A stretch of DNA of 16,813 bases from positions 1 through 16,813 of the forward strand of contig JAKAME010000030.1 of the NCBI GenBank assembly GCA_021813025.1. Direction: 5' to 3'. Origin of the DNA: Microcaldota archaeon. GTDB lineage: Archaea; Micrarchaeota; Micrarchaeia; Anstonellales; Anstonellaceae. Under the pieces are notes generated by a model. The model worked only from the letters and a program-made list of their open reading frames with translations. It did no database searches and had not been told where the DNA came from. The translations under genes and the position numbers were made by a program. The stretch's first letter is position 1, and each line of letters opens with the position of its first letter. Shown one piece after another: positions 7,414 to 13,236 of this stretch.

Positions 7414-7905
7414 ATGGCCAAATTGACCAAATTATATGATTCAGAAACAGGCTGCTGCAAGCGCTTTGACCCGGCCCCTTGGCAGAACAAGACAATCAAG
7501 TGGAAAAACAAGCTTTTCCTCAAAGGCGGCCTGACGTGCTTTTTCTACATGCCTCTGGGCTTCGACTCCTTCATGGGGCGGAACATGGAGCGAATTGCAC
7601 AGGCAGGCGCGCTGGCCAAAACCCCCATTCTTCTCTACGACGCGCGCTCGCCTTTCGGCGCTGACGCCTACATCGCGATAGGAAAAAAGGTGCCAGGCTC
7701 GCCCTCCTCCCGCATTTCAGGCACTTTCCTCTCAAAAGTTTTCGAGGGCGAATTTAGGGACAGCGGAAAATGGGCCGAGGAAATGAAAAAATTCGTTGCT
7801 TCAAAAGGGAAGGAAATCAAAAAGCTGTATTTCTATTACACCACCTGCCCCTCGTGCGCCAAGGTGTATGGGAAAAATTATGTGGTGCTGCTCGCGCAGA
7901 TATAA
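7414..7905 (+). CDS. Conserved hypothetical protein with GCC and CPSC cysteine motifs
   Basis: The 163-residue protein is probably cytosolic, with no signal peptide. Landmarks are TGCCKRFDPAPW (12-23), a central strand with ARSPFGADAYIAI (77-89), ISGTFLSKVFEG (101-112) and the C-terminal LYFYYTTCPSCAKVYGK (138-154), whose paired cysteines C145/C148 could bind metal or be redox-active. I recall similar small proteins, sometimes labelled hydrolase, in bacteria and some archaea; I know of no characterised function and assign none. The frame is open from GTG 7369, with ATG 7408 and ATG 7414 further on. I chose 7414 because GGGTG lies 6 nt ahead of it and the family-like region starts right after. 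It is downstream of GH57 and bracketed by a 19-bp repeat, so it may be a recent insertion. Confidence 0.8.
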   Translation: MAKLTKLYDSETGCCKRFDPAPWQNKTIKWKNKLFLKGGLTCFFYMPLGFDSFMGRNMERIAQAGALAKTPILLYDARSPFGADAYIAIGKKVPGSPSSRISGTFLSKVFEGEFRDSGKWAEEMKKFVASKGKEIKKLYFYYTTCPSCAKVYGKNYVVLLAQI

Positions 7906-7911
7906 TCTGCA

Positions 7912-7930
7912 AGGTGAAGAAGAGGGAGAA
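7912..7930 (+). repeat. 19-bp direct repeat, right copy, with remnant GH57 tail
   Basis: This copy is identical to 7341-7359 and offset by 571 bases. Read in the GH57 frame from 7914, it encodes VKKREKR followed by TAG at 7935-7937, i.e. a complete alternative end for the GH57 gene. The remnant TAG overlaps the stop of the convergent ACT gene (7934-7936). Confidence 0.85.
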
Positions 7931-7933
7931 GCG

Positions 7934-8314
7934 CTAGAACCCGCAGCCTAATTTGCGCAAGATCCCCAGCGTCTTGCTCAAATCCCTGTCTTGGACGAAA
8001 ATATGGTCCGTCGAAAACGCTGAGACTGCGAAAATCGGTATATTCTCTTTTGCCAGCGCGCCTGACACTGCCGCGAGGAAGCCCACCACCTCAAACGGCA
8101 TCACCACGTCAAATGTGATAAGGCGCCAGCCAAACTCGGTTTGCAAAGCGTCGACTTTTTCGAGCTGATTCTCGGAGATGATCACCGTTGTCTCTTTCGC
8201 GTCTTTTACAACTGCGAACGCGCCTTCAAAGCCCCCTCCTGCCTTGACAATCGCGAATCTGCCGGGTTCGACGCGCACGACACATTCCTTGATGTAAGCT
8301 TCCGCGCTCTCCAT
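7934..8314 (-). CDS. ACT-domain protein (ACT_7/CASTOR-like)
   Basis: The protein has 126 residues in two ACT-like halves. The C-terminal half (about 62-120: WRLITFDVVMPFEVVGFLAAVSGALAKENIPIFAVSAFSTDHIFV) closely follows the small-molecule-binding ACT_7 pattern, in which the fold binds amino acids or other ligands at domain interfaces. No catalytic domain is attached, so it is a stand-alone sensor or regulator. The frame extends upstream into the tRNA; ATG 8314 is the real start because it follows the tRNA 3' end by one base. It has no ribosome site of its own, so its mRNA should be the trailer left after tRNA 3' processing. It converges tail to tail with the glucan operon. The ligand is unknown; an amino acid (arginine, given the tRNA) is speculation. 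Confidence 0.88.
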   Translation of the reverse strand: MESAEAYIKECVVRVEPGRFAIVKAGGGFEGAFAVVKDAKETTVIISENQLEKVDALQTEFGWRLITFDVVMPFEVVGFLAAVSGALAKENIPIFAVSAFSTDHIFVQDRDLSKTLGILRKLGCGF

Positions 8315-8315
8315 A

Positions 8316-8390
8316 CGGGCTTGGCAGGATTTGAACCCACAACCTCCTGGTCCGAAGCCAGGCGCTCTATCCAAGTTGAGCTACAAGCCC
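8316..8390 (-). tRNA. tRNA-Arg (anticodon TCG)
   Basis: A full cloverleaf folds on the minus strand. Acceptor GGGCTTG pairs with CAAGCCC, the D-arm is GCTC/GAGC, and anticodon stem CCTGG/CCAGG holds loop CTTCGGA (anticodon TCG, decoding CGA/CGN). The variable loop has five bases, and the T-arm GTGGG/CCTGC has loop TTCAAAT. The discriminator base is G at 8316. There is no intron and no encoded CCA. A TATA element at 8414-8422 is centred about 28 nt from the mature 5' end, so the primary transcript has little or no 5' leader. Confidence 0.96.
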
Positions 8391-8413
8391 CTGTTATCTT
8401 CATGCACTTGCCG

Positions 8414-8422
8414 CTTTATTAT
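8414..8422 (-). promoter_or_regulatory. TATA box for tRNA-Arg (and probably ACT gene)
   Basis: The minus strand reads ATAATAAAG, centred about 28 nt before the tRNA 5' end at 8390. The gap between the RelE stop and the tRNA holds no other promoter candidate. No separate promoter is possible between the tRNA and the ACT gene, which are one base apart. Confidence 0.6.
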
Positions 8423-8432
8423 CCTCTCGGCG

Positions 8433-8696
8433 TCAATGCCGTTTGTAAACCCTTTTTCGGTGGTCCATCGACCGCACGAATATGGCCCTTTCCACGTGGA
8501 ACACCAGTCCAATCACACGATAGTCTCCTACCCGGAGTTTGCAGTTTTCCTGCCCCTGCAAGCGCTCGAAGAAATGGTCTGGATTCTGGGCCGCGTCGTC
8601 CAGTTTGTCAATAATCCGCTTGGCGACTTTCCGCTCCATCTTCTCGAGAATGTCCTGGGCGTCTTGGGAGTACTCGACACGATAAGGCTCCATCAT
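8433..8696 (-). CDS. RelE/ParE-family toxin (mRNA interferase type)
   Basis: The 87-residue protein has the RelE fold signature: a short N-terminal strand (YRVEYS), two helices (AQDILEKMERKVAKRIIDKLDDAA), then strands with LRVGDYRVIG (55-64) and the C-terminal HRKRVYKR (79-86). The basic and aromatic C-terminal residues are those used by RelE toxins to cut ribosome-bound mRNA. Its ATG overlaps the antitoxin stop as ATGA (8693-8696), the usual translational coupling of such pairs. A second ATG at 8693 is possible. Length is normal and no disruption is seen, so the toxin looks intact. Confidence 0.92.
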   Translation of the reverse strand: MMEPYRVEYSQDAQDILEKMERKVAKRIIDKLDDAAQNPDHFFERLQGQENCKLRVGDYRVIGLVFHVERAIFVRSMDHRKRVYKRH

Positions 8697-8932
8697 ATCC
8701 CCAGACGTTTGCGGACCTCGGCAGACGAGCGCGTGCGCCCCTGCCGTATATCAATGAGACCCCGCAGAAGCGAGGCGCGGAACGCGTCGGTGTATTCGCC
8801 CTCGTCATCGCCTTTGGGCACGAGGTCCATCAGGCCGTTGAGCAGAGCATCATAGGTCTGGCGGGGGTGGAAGCGCATCTTCGTGAGGCGGCTGCGCGTG
8901 CGTTTGTCGATTTGAATAGTTGTATAGTCCAT
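8693..8932 (-). CDS. Antitoxin of the RelE pair
   Basis: The 79-residue protein is encoded directly upstream of and overlapping the toxin. Residues 1-30 (YTTIQIDKRTRSRLTKMRFHPRQTYDALLNGL) look like a ribbon-helix-helix DNA-binding domain (beta strand TTIQID then two helices). The C-terminal part is helical and charged and is the likely toxin-binding arm. This resembles archaeal antitoxins of the VapB/RHH type paired with RelE. The start is supported by GGTGA six bases ahead of ATG 8932. The pair would repress its own operon through the inverted repeat upstream. Confidence 0.85.
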   Translation of the reverse strand: MDYTTIQIDKRTRSRLTKMRFHPRQTYDALLNGLMDLVPKGDDEGEYTDAFRASLLRGLIDIRQGRTRSSAEVRKRLGI

Positions 8933-8973
8933 CCATAGTCACCTATACACCATATGCGCAGAACCTATAAAAT
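8922..8973 (-). promoter_or_regulatory. Toxin-antitoxin promoter with candidate operator
   Basis: The minus-strand TATA ATTTTATA (8966-8973) predicts a start near 8942, ten bases before ATG 8932 and including the GGTGA ribosome site. An inverted repeat GTATAG (8922-8927) / CTATAC (8943-8948) and a direct repeat ATAGTC (8924-8929, 8935-8940) straddle the start codon. These are plausible binding sites for the RHH antitoxin. Confidence 0.45.
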
Positions 8974-9018
8974 CCTATCCTCCGCCCGGTCTGCCACGAA
9001 AACCGACCCGTTATCTTG

Positions 9019-9027
9019 TTTTAAAAA
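9019..9027 (+). promoter_or_regulatory. TATA box for membrane AAA ATPase
   Basis: A TTTTAAAAA element is centred 27 nt before ATG 9050, the exact spacing for a leaderless archaeal mRNA. It supports 9050 over the longer-ORF start at 8954. Confidence 0.55.
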
Positions 9028-9049
9028 CAATGCCGCCATTTCGCCCTCC

Positions 9050-11770
9050 ATGGCGCTTGCCCAGCCCGCCACCTTGAGCAGCCAGAAGCTCAAGGCATTG
9101 CAGGCCACCCTGCAGGAGAACGAGGCGCTCTGGCCCGCGCTGCTCATTTTCTTGGGCGCGCTCTTTTTGCTCAACCTCTTCGCCTTCTATCCGCTCATAA
9201 TTTCCGTAGCCTTGGCGGCAGTGTGCGGCATCATTGCCTACTACCTGCCAGAAAAGCCGTTCATCGGAACCATTCTGGGCGTGCTGCTCGCCCTGCCCGC
9301 AATCGCCTACCAAGCGCCGCTTTTCGCATGGATTTATCTTCTCATAATCAGCCTCACCCTTTTCAAGGCATTCGAGGACTGGTATCTGATTTCGTTTCTT
9401 GAAATCATCATCTGCGCCCCATTCTCCCCCTTCCCCCTCACCTTTTTGGGCGGCTTCGTGCAGTTCGGCCTCACGCTTGGCGCGCTTTACGGCGGCTCCA
9501 AGCGCTCCATCCTAATCTCGCTCCCGGCCGTGTTCCTCATCCTGCTTCTCTCCACTTTGTGGCTCTCTCCCAATTCCGCATTCATGCTCACCCGCCCGCT
9601 CGACGCCTCCTACGGCCCAGCGCTCTCAATCGACAGCGTGCAGGTGCTGGCGCGCGACTCGCGTGCCGCTCCCGAAATGGCTGCCCTAATCCCGTCAGCC
9701 ATAGGCGGGCTGGGCGGGCTTGTTGACCCGCGCGTAATCATGGCCGTGGGCCCTGCCATGGGGCAGGTGGGGCAGAACAGCTACAAGCTTCTGGTGGAGG
9801 ATGCGGCCATACTGCAGCTGGCGGCATGGGCCGCCACCCTGTTCATCATCGGCCTGCTGCCCGGATTTCTCAAGGGGATGCACAAGCAGCTCATGGCCGG
9901 CGCCTGCATAATTTTCATTCCCCTCTCGCACCTGCTCATAGCCGGGGCGTATGGCCTCCACCTGCCGGTGGACATCTGGTTCTACACCGGAGTCACCATC
10001 ATGCTGCTCTATCTCATGGAGGCAGGCCATCTTGACGTTGCGCGCGAGAGGCTGGTGCGCAAGGCCGAGAAAGCGAAGAAGTTCGGCCATTTCGGAGTGG
10101 AAGACCTCTCGTCCGGCGACGGGCCGTCCAGCCTCGACCAAATCGGAGGATATGACGACGTCAAGCGCGAGCTGAAGGAAGCCATCATCACTCCCCTGGA
10201 AAACAAGGAGCTGGCGGTCACCTACGGCATCAAGCCCCCGTCCGGCATCCTGCTCTTCGGCCCGCCGGGGACGGGCAAGACGATAATGATGAAGGCGCTC
10301 TCGAAAGAGCTGAACATAGGCTTCTACTATGTGAAATGCTCTGACATACTTTCCAAATGGGTTGGCGAGACGGAGAAAAATTTGGCCGAAATATTCTCAA
10401 TTGCGCGCAAGAACGGCCCCTGCATCCTCTTCTTCGACGAAATAGACTCTCTTGCCCGCAGCCGGGCCAATTCGGGGGACGACCAGGCCTCACACCGCGC
10501 GCTCACGCAATTGCTGGTGGAGATGGACAGCGTGCCCACAACCGGCGCGCACCGCGTCATCGTGATGGCCGCGACCAACGTGCCGCAGCTTCTTGACCCT
10601 GCCATAATGAGGCCGGGCAGGTTTGACAAAATCATCTACCTGCCCCTGCCCGACCTGGCCGCGCGCGAGGCAATCCTCAAAATCCATGCCTCGAAAGTTC
10701 CGCTGGCCGCGGACGTGGACTTCAAGAAGCTGGCCGGGAAGACAGAGCGCTATTCCGGCGCCGACTTGGCCAACCTCACATCCGAGGCCATCCGCCTCGC
10801 GGCGCGCGAGGCAGGCTCCAAGAATCAGGTGGTGCCCCTCTCGCAAAAGCACCTTCTGTCCGTGCTGCAATACCTCAAGCCGTCCACGCGCCTGGCGCAA
10901 TTGGAGGATTACGAGCAATTCCGCGCGGATTTCGAGCGCCGCGTGGAGCAGGCCCCGCCTGCCGAGGAGGCCGAGGCCACCAAATGGGACGACGTAGTCG
11001 GCCTTGAGGAGGTGCGCCGCGCTCTCATAGAATCAATCGAGATGCCGCTTCTTCATCCAGACCTGCTGGCGGAGTACAAGCTGAAAGCCGCCAAGGGCCT
11101 GCTGCTTTTCGGCCCGCCCGGCTGCGGCAAGACCATGATTGTGCGAGCCGCCAGCCACGAGCTCAAAGCCCATTTCGTCACCCTCTCAGGAGCTGATTTG
11201 GCCAGGGGCGGGGGCGAGAACGCCGTCACCCTCATGCGCGAGGCGTTCAACCGCGCCCGCGAGCAGGCGCCGGCCGTAATATTTTTCGACGAAATAGAAA
11301 GCCTCGCGCCCTCGCGGAGGGCATACTCCTCTCCCCTGCTCACCCAGCTGCTGCAGGAGCTTGACGGGGTGAAGGAGCTCAAGAACGTCATGGTGGTGGG
11401 GGCAACCAACAAGCCCTCTCAAATAGACGCGGCGCTTCTGAGGCCGGGCAGGTTTGACAAAATCCTCTACATCCCCCCGCCGGACGCGCCGGCGCGCGAG
11501 GCGCTTTTGCGCAAGCAGCTTGGCGGCCTGCTGCCAGCTCTTGACTATGCGCGCCTCTCGGCCCGCTCGCAGGGCTTCTCAGGCGCAGATTTGGTGTCGC
11601 TTGCGCAGGCGCTGAAGATGAAGCTTGTGCGCCTCAAGCTCGCCGGCAGGTCCGCATCGCTCTCGTCAGACGACGCCATGGAAACCCTGCTTGAGCGCAG
11701 GCCCTCAATAACTTCCGAGGATTTGATGGAATACGAGAGGTTCAAGCAGGAGTTCGGGGAAAGGAAATAG
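9050..11770 (+). CDS. Membrane-anchored tandem AAA ATPase (CDC48/p97-like)
   Basis: The 906-residue protein has three parts. Residues 1-325 hold about ten hydrophobic segments (near 29-48, 48-66, 71-90, 90-108, 112-126, 129-147, 153-173, 252-272, 281-300, 306-323) with a non-cytoplasmic-looking loop at 175-250. Then come two AAA modules. D1 has Walker A GPPGTGKT (404-411), pore loop KWVGE with aromatic W437, Walker B FFDEID, sensor N510 and arginines in RPGRFD (521, 524). D2 has Walker A GPPGCGKT (688-695), Walker B FFDEIE, and RPGRFD (799-803), but its pore loop reads ARGGGE with no aromatic residue, and the stretch after Walker B is shortened. The AAA pair matches CDC48; the multi-helix domain replaces the usual CDC48 N-domain. 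The likely role is ATP-driven extraction or unfolding of membrane proteins. ATG 9050 was chosen for the TATA spacing; the frame is open to 8954, upstream of both TATA elements. Confidence 0.9.
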   Translation: MALAQPATLSSQKLKALQATLQENEALWPALLIFLGALFLLNLFAFYPLIISVALAAVCGIIAYYLPEKPFIGTILGVLLALPAIAYQAPLFAWIYLLIISLTLFKAFEDWYLISFLEIIICAPFSPFPLTFLGGFVQFGLTLGALYGGSKRSILISLPAVFLILLLSTLWLSPNSAFMLTRPLDASYGPALSIDSVQVLARDSRAAPEMAALIPSAIGGLGGLVDPRVIMAVGPAMGQVGQNSYKLLVEDAAILQLAAWAATLFIIGLLPGFLKGMHKQLMAGACIIFIPLSHLLIAGAYGLHLPVDIWFYTGVTIMLLYLMEAGHLDVARERLVRKAEKAKKFGHFGVEDLSSGDGPSSLDQIGGYDDVKRELKEAIITPLENKELAVTYGIKPPSGILLFGPPGTGKTIMMKALSKELNIGFYYVKCSDILSKWVGETEKNLAEIFSIARKNGPCILFFDEIDSLARSRANSGDDQASHRALTQLLVEMDSVPTTGAHRVIVMAATNVPQLLDPAIMRPGRFDKIIYLPLPDLAAREAILKIHASKVPLAADVDFKKLAGKTERYSGADLANLTSEAIRLAAREAGSKNQVVPLSQKHLLSVLQYLKPSTRLAQLEDYEQFRADFERRVEQAPPAEEAEATKWDDVVGLEEVRRALIESIEMPLLHPDLLAEYKLKAAKGLLLFGPPGCGKTMIVRAASHELKAHFVTLSGADLARGGGENAVTLMREAFNRAREQAPAVIFFDEIESLAPSRRAYSSPLLTQLLQELDGVKELKNVMVVGATNKPSQIDAALLRPGRFDKILYIPPPDAPAREALLRKQLGGLLPALDYARLSARSQGFSGADLVSLAQALKMKLVRLKLAGRSASLSSDDAMETLLERRPSITSEDLMEYERFKQEFGERK

Positions 11771-11785
11771 GCCATGGGCTATTTC
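11764..11785. repeat. Near-perfect 22-bp palindrome over the AAA stop codon
   Basis: Arms GAAATAG (11764-11770) and CTATTTC (11779-11785) pair perfectly around CCATGG, with one G-G mismatch between. The left arm contains the TAG stop of the AAA gene. It sits between two convergent genes and could stabilise both 3' ends; plus-strand sequence after it is A-rich, not T-rich, so it is not a classic intrinsic terminator for the plus gene. Confidence 0.6.
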
Positions 11786-11879
11786 AGAAAATAAAATTAG
11801 AATTGAAAAAAGAAAATCTTTTGAAAAATAAAATCGGACTGAGAAAATAAAATTGAAATTGAAAAAGAAAAAGATTCTT
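11786..11879 (-). terminator. T-rich terminator made of two similar A/T blocks
   Basis: On the minus strand, just past the stop of the beta-rich protein gene, there are repeated oligo-T tracts, as used by archaeal polymerase for termination. The region is an imperfect direct duplication: the block starting AGAAAATAAAATT at 11786 recurs at 11842 (offset 56), with a weaker partial copy between them (from about 11823). This multiplied terminator suggests a strongly transcribed gene. Confidence 0.6.
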
Positions 11880-11884
11880 GCGCC

Positions 11885-12988
11885 TTACTGGCCAGTGGTC
11901 ATGGAGAACGTGAACTTCAGGCCGTTCATGCTGAGGTTGGTCGCAGGCGTGTTGTCCTTGAAATACTGCACGCCCAGCGTCACCTCGCGGCCCTCCACGA
12001 AGCTTGTGAGGTCGAACTGGCCGGCCATGTGGTTGGTGCCAATCTCGCCCCTGGCCGAGGCCTTGAGCATGCCGAACAACCCGGCCCACGCCTTCACGAC
12101 GTAGAACAGGCGGTCGTTGTAGGGCAGGACGTAGCCGTAGGTGCCATAGGCCGTGCCGTGGTTGATGACGATGTTAGCGCCCACCAGCACGCTGCCTCCG
12201 TTGAAGAAGCCGCTGGGGTCCGCGCCGATGCGGAACACGCCGATGTGCGGCATGACGGACATGTCGTAGCTGGTCAGGCTGCCCGAGTATTCCACGCCGC
12301 CGTCAATTTTGGCGCCCACGCCGACGGGGCCGATGTAGCGCGTGTAGGCGCTGAGCACAATCCGCCCGCCGTAGTTGCTGGCCGTGGAGCTGATGCCGGC
12401 CAGATGGGGGTTGTTGGCCCCGTAGAGCGCAACTTTGCCTTCCATCTTGCTGGTGCGGGTCTCGACCGGCACGTAATCATAGTTGATTTCAAACTGGGCG
12501 CGCGGCGTCTCGGTCGTCGCCACGTCCTTCCCCCTCGGCAGCTTGGCGTTCTGGCTGCCCTCCCAGAGGGACGAGCACACTATCTCGATGCTGCTGGTGG
12601 AGCTCATTGCCCACTGGGCGTTCAGGCCCAGAGGGGTGAAGTTCTGGATTCCGGCCTCGGGCGTGGTGACCTGCACCATGCCCACGTGGCCGCCTGCCTT
12701 GAATGAGGGGATTTTCTCGCGGGCAGCGGTGTCCAGCATCTTGTTGTAGTCAACAGTCGCGTTCATCTCCCTGACTATGGCGGTGTTCTCCTTTGCGCTG
12801 GAGAGGGTCGAGTCGGTAGTCTGCGCCTTGGCTCCGTCCGGAGTCAGGACCTTGTATGCAGTGAACAGCGCCAGCGCCGTGGTCTTGGGGTGGTCGCGCA
12901 CGAGGCGTCCGGCCGCCTTGGTGACCTCCCAGCTCTTGCTGGCAGCGTTCTTGGTCGCTTGAACGAATTTGGTGTCTTTGAATTTCAT
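11885..12988 (-). CDS. Exported beta-strand-rich protein, family unknown
   Basis: I do not recognise this 367-residue protein. Residues 1-35 are basic and amphipathic, 36-48 hydrophobic (TTALALFTAYKVL), and 50-56 end in an Ala-Lys-Ala-Gln site that fits signal peptidase; export is therefore likely, though the basic n-region is long. From about 95 on, the chain shows repeated alternating strands with Gly/Asn/Tyr turns (for example RIVLSAYTRYIG, GVGAKIDGGVEYSG, GGSVLVGANIVI, EVTLGVQYF) and ends with the strand LKFTFSM. No C-terminal anchor is seen. This pattern resembles a beta-barrel or beta-sandwich surface protein. I chose ATG 12988 because GGGAGGG lies 7 nt ahead and a TATA box at 13071-13078 implies a start near 13047; the frame upstream of that is not transcribed. 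Confidence 0.75.
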   Translation of the reverse strand: MKFKDTKFVQATKNAASKSWEVTKAAGRLVRDHPKTTALALFTAYKVLTPDGAKAQTTDSTLSSAKENTAIVREMNATVDYNKMLDTAAREKIPSFKAGGHVGMVQVTTPEAGIQNFTPLGLNAQWAMSSTSSIEIVCSSLWEGSQNAKLPRGKDVATTETPRAQFEINYDYVPVETRTSKMEGKVALYGANNPHLAGISSTASNYGGRIVLSAYTRYIGPVGVGAKIDGGVEYSGSLTSYDMSVMPHIGVFRIGADPSGFFNGGSVLVGANIVINHGTAYGTYGYVLPYNDRLFYVVKAWAGLFGMLKASARGEIGTNHMAGQFDLTSFVEGREVTLGVQYFKDNTPATNLSMNGLKFTFSMTTGQ

Positions 12989-13070
12989 GCAAATTCCCTC
13001 CCTGTCTGTTGTTTTTCGCCCCTTCGGCGGAGCGCGGTAATGGATGACTAGCCTGTTTTGGGCGTTGTGG

Positions 13071-13097
13071 TATTTAAAGGTATTCCCTGCCGGAATA
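13071..13097 (-). promoter_or_regulatory. Promoter of the beta-rich protein gene with adjacent inverted repeat
   Basis: The minus-strand TATA TTTAAATA (13071-13078) gives a leader of about 59 nt with a strong ribosome site. Directly upstream of it lies the inverted repeat TATTCC (13081-13086) / GGAATA (13092-13097), a possible site for a transcription factor. Confidence 0.5.
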
Positions 13098-13236
13098 TCT
13101 TTTCCCACATATATAAGCGGACTTCTCCCGCCCCCCATATAAATCTGGCGAATATCGTTCGGGCCTGGTCTTCTTTTATCCCCCCTCTTCACTCCAAGCG
13201 GCCCTCTTTTATTCCTCTCTCCCCCTTCCTTTCATC
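13098..13236 (+). promoter_or_regulatory. Plus-strand TATA elements ahead of the JAMM gene
   Basis: CTTTTATT (13206-13213) is centred 27 nt before ATG 13237, fitting a leaderless mRNA. Further plus-strand TATA-like sites, CATATATAAG (near 13108) and CATATAAAT (near 13136), have no matching ORF start. They could be extra promoters or drive a short RNA; nothing else is visible in this gap. Confidence 0.4.

Noticed and set aside
7341..7930. The flanked segment was considered as an insertion sequence.
   Set aside because: It holds no transposase and no terminal inverted repeats; only the direct repeat is supported.
8315..8374. Possible 20-residue N-terminal extension of the ACT protein.
   Set aside because: It is wholly inside the tRNA-Arg gene and reads as tRNA-derived sequence; the domain begins at ATG 8314.
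8954..9049. Extra 32 residues at the start of the AAA ATPase frame.
   Set aside because: The start lies upstream of both TATA-like elements (8966-8972 and 9019-9027), so it should not be transcribed, and the extra sequence looks non-coding.
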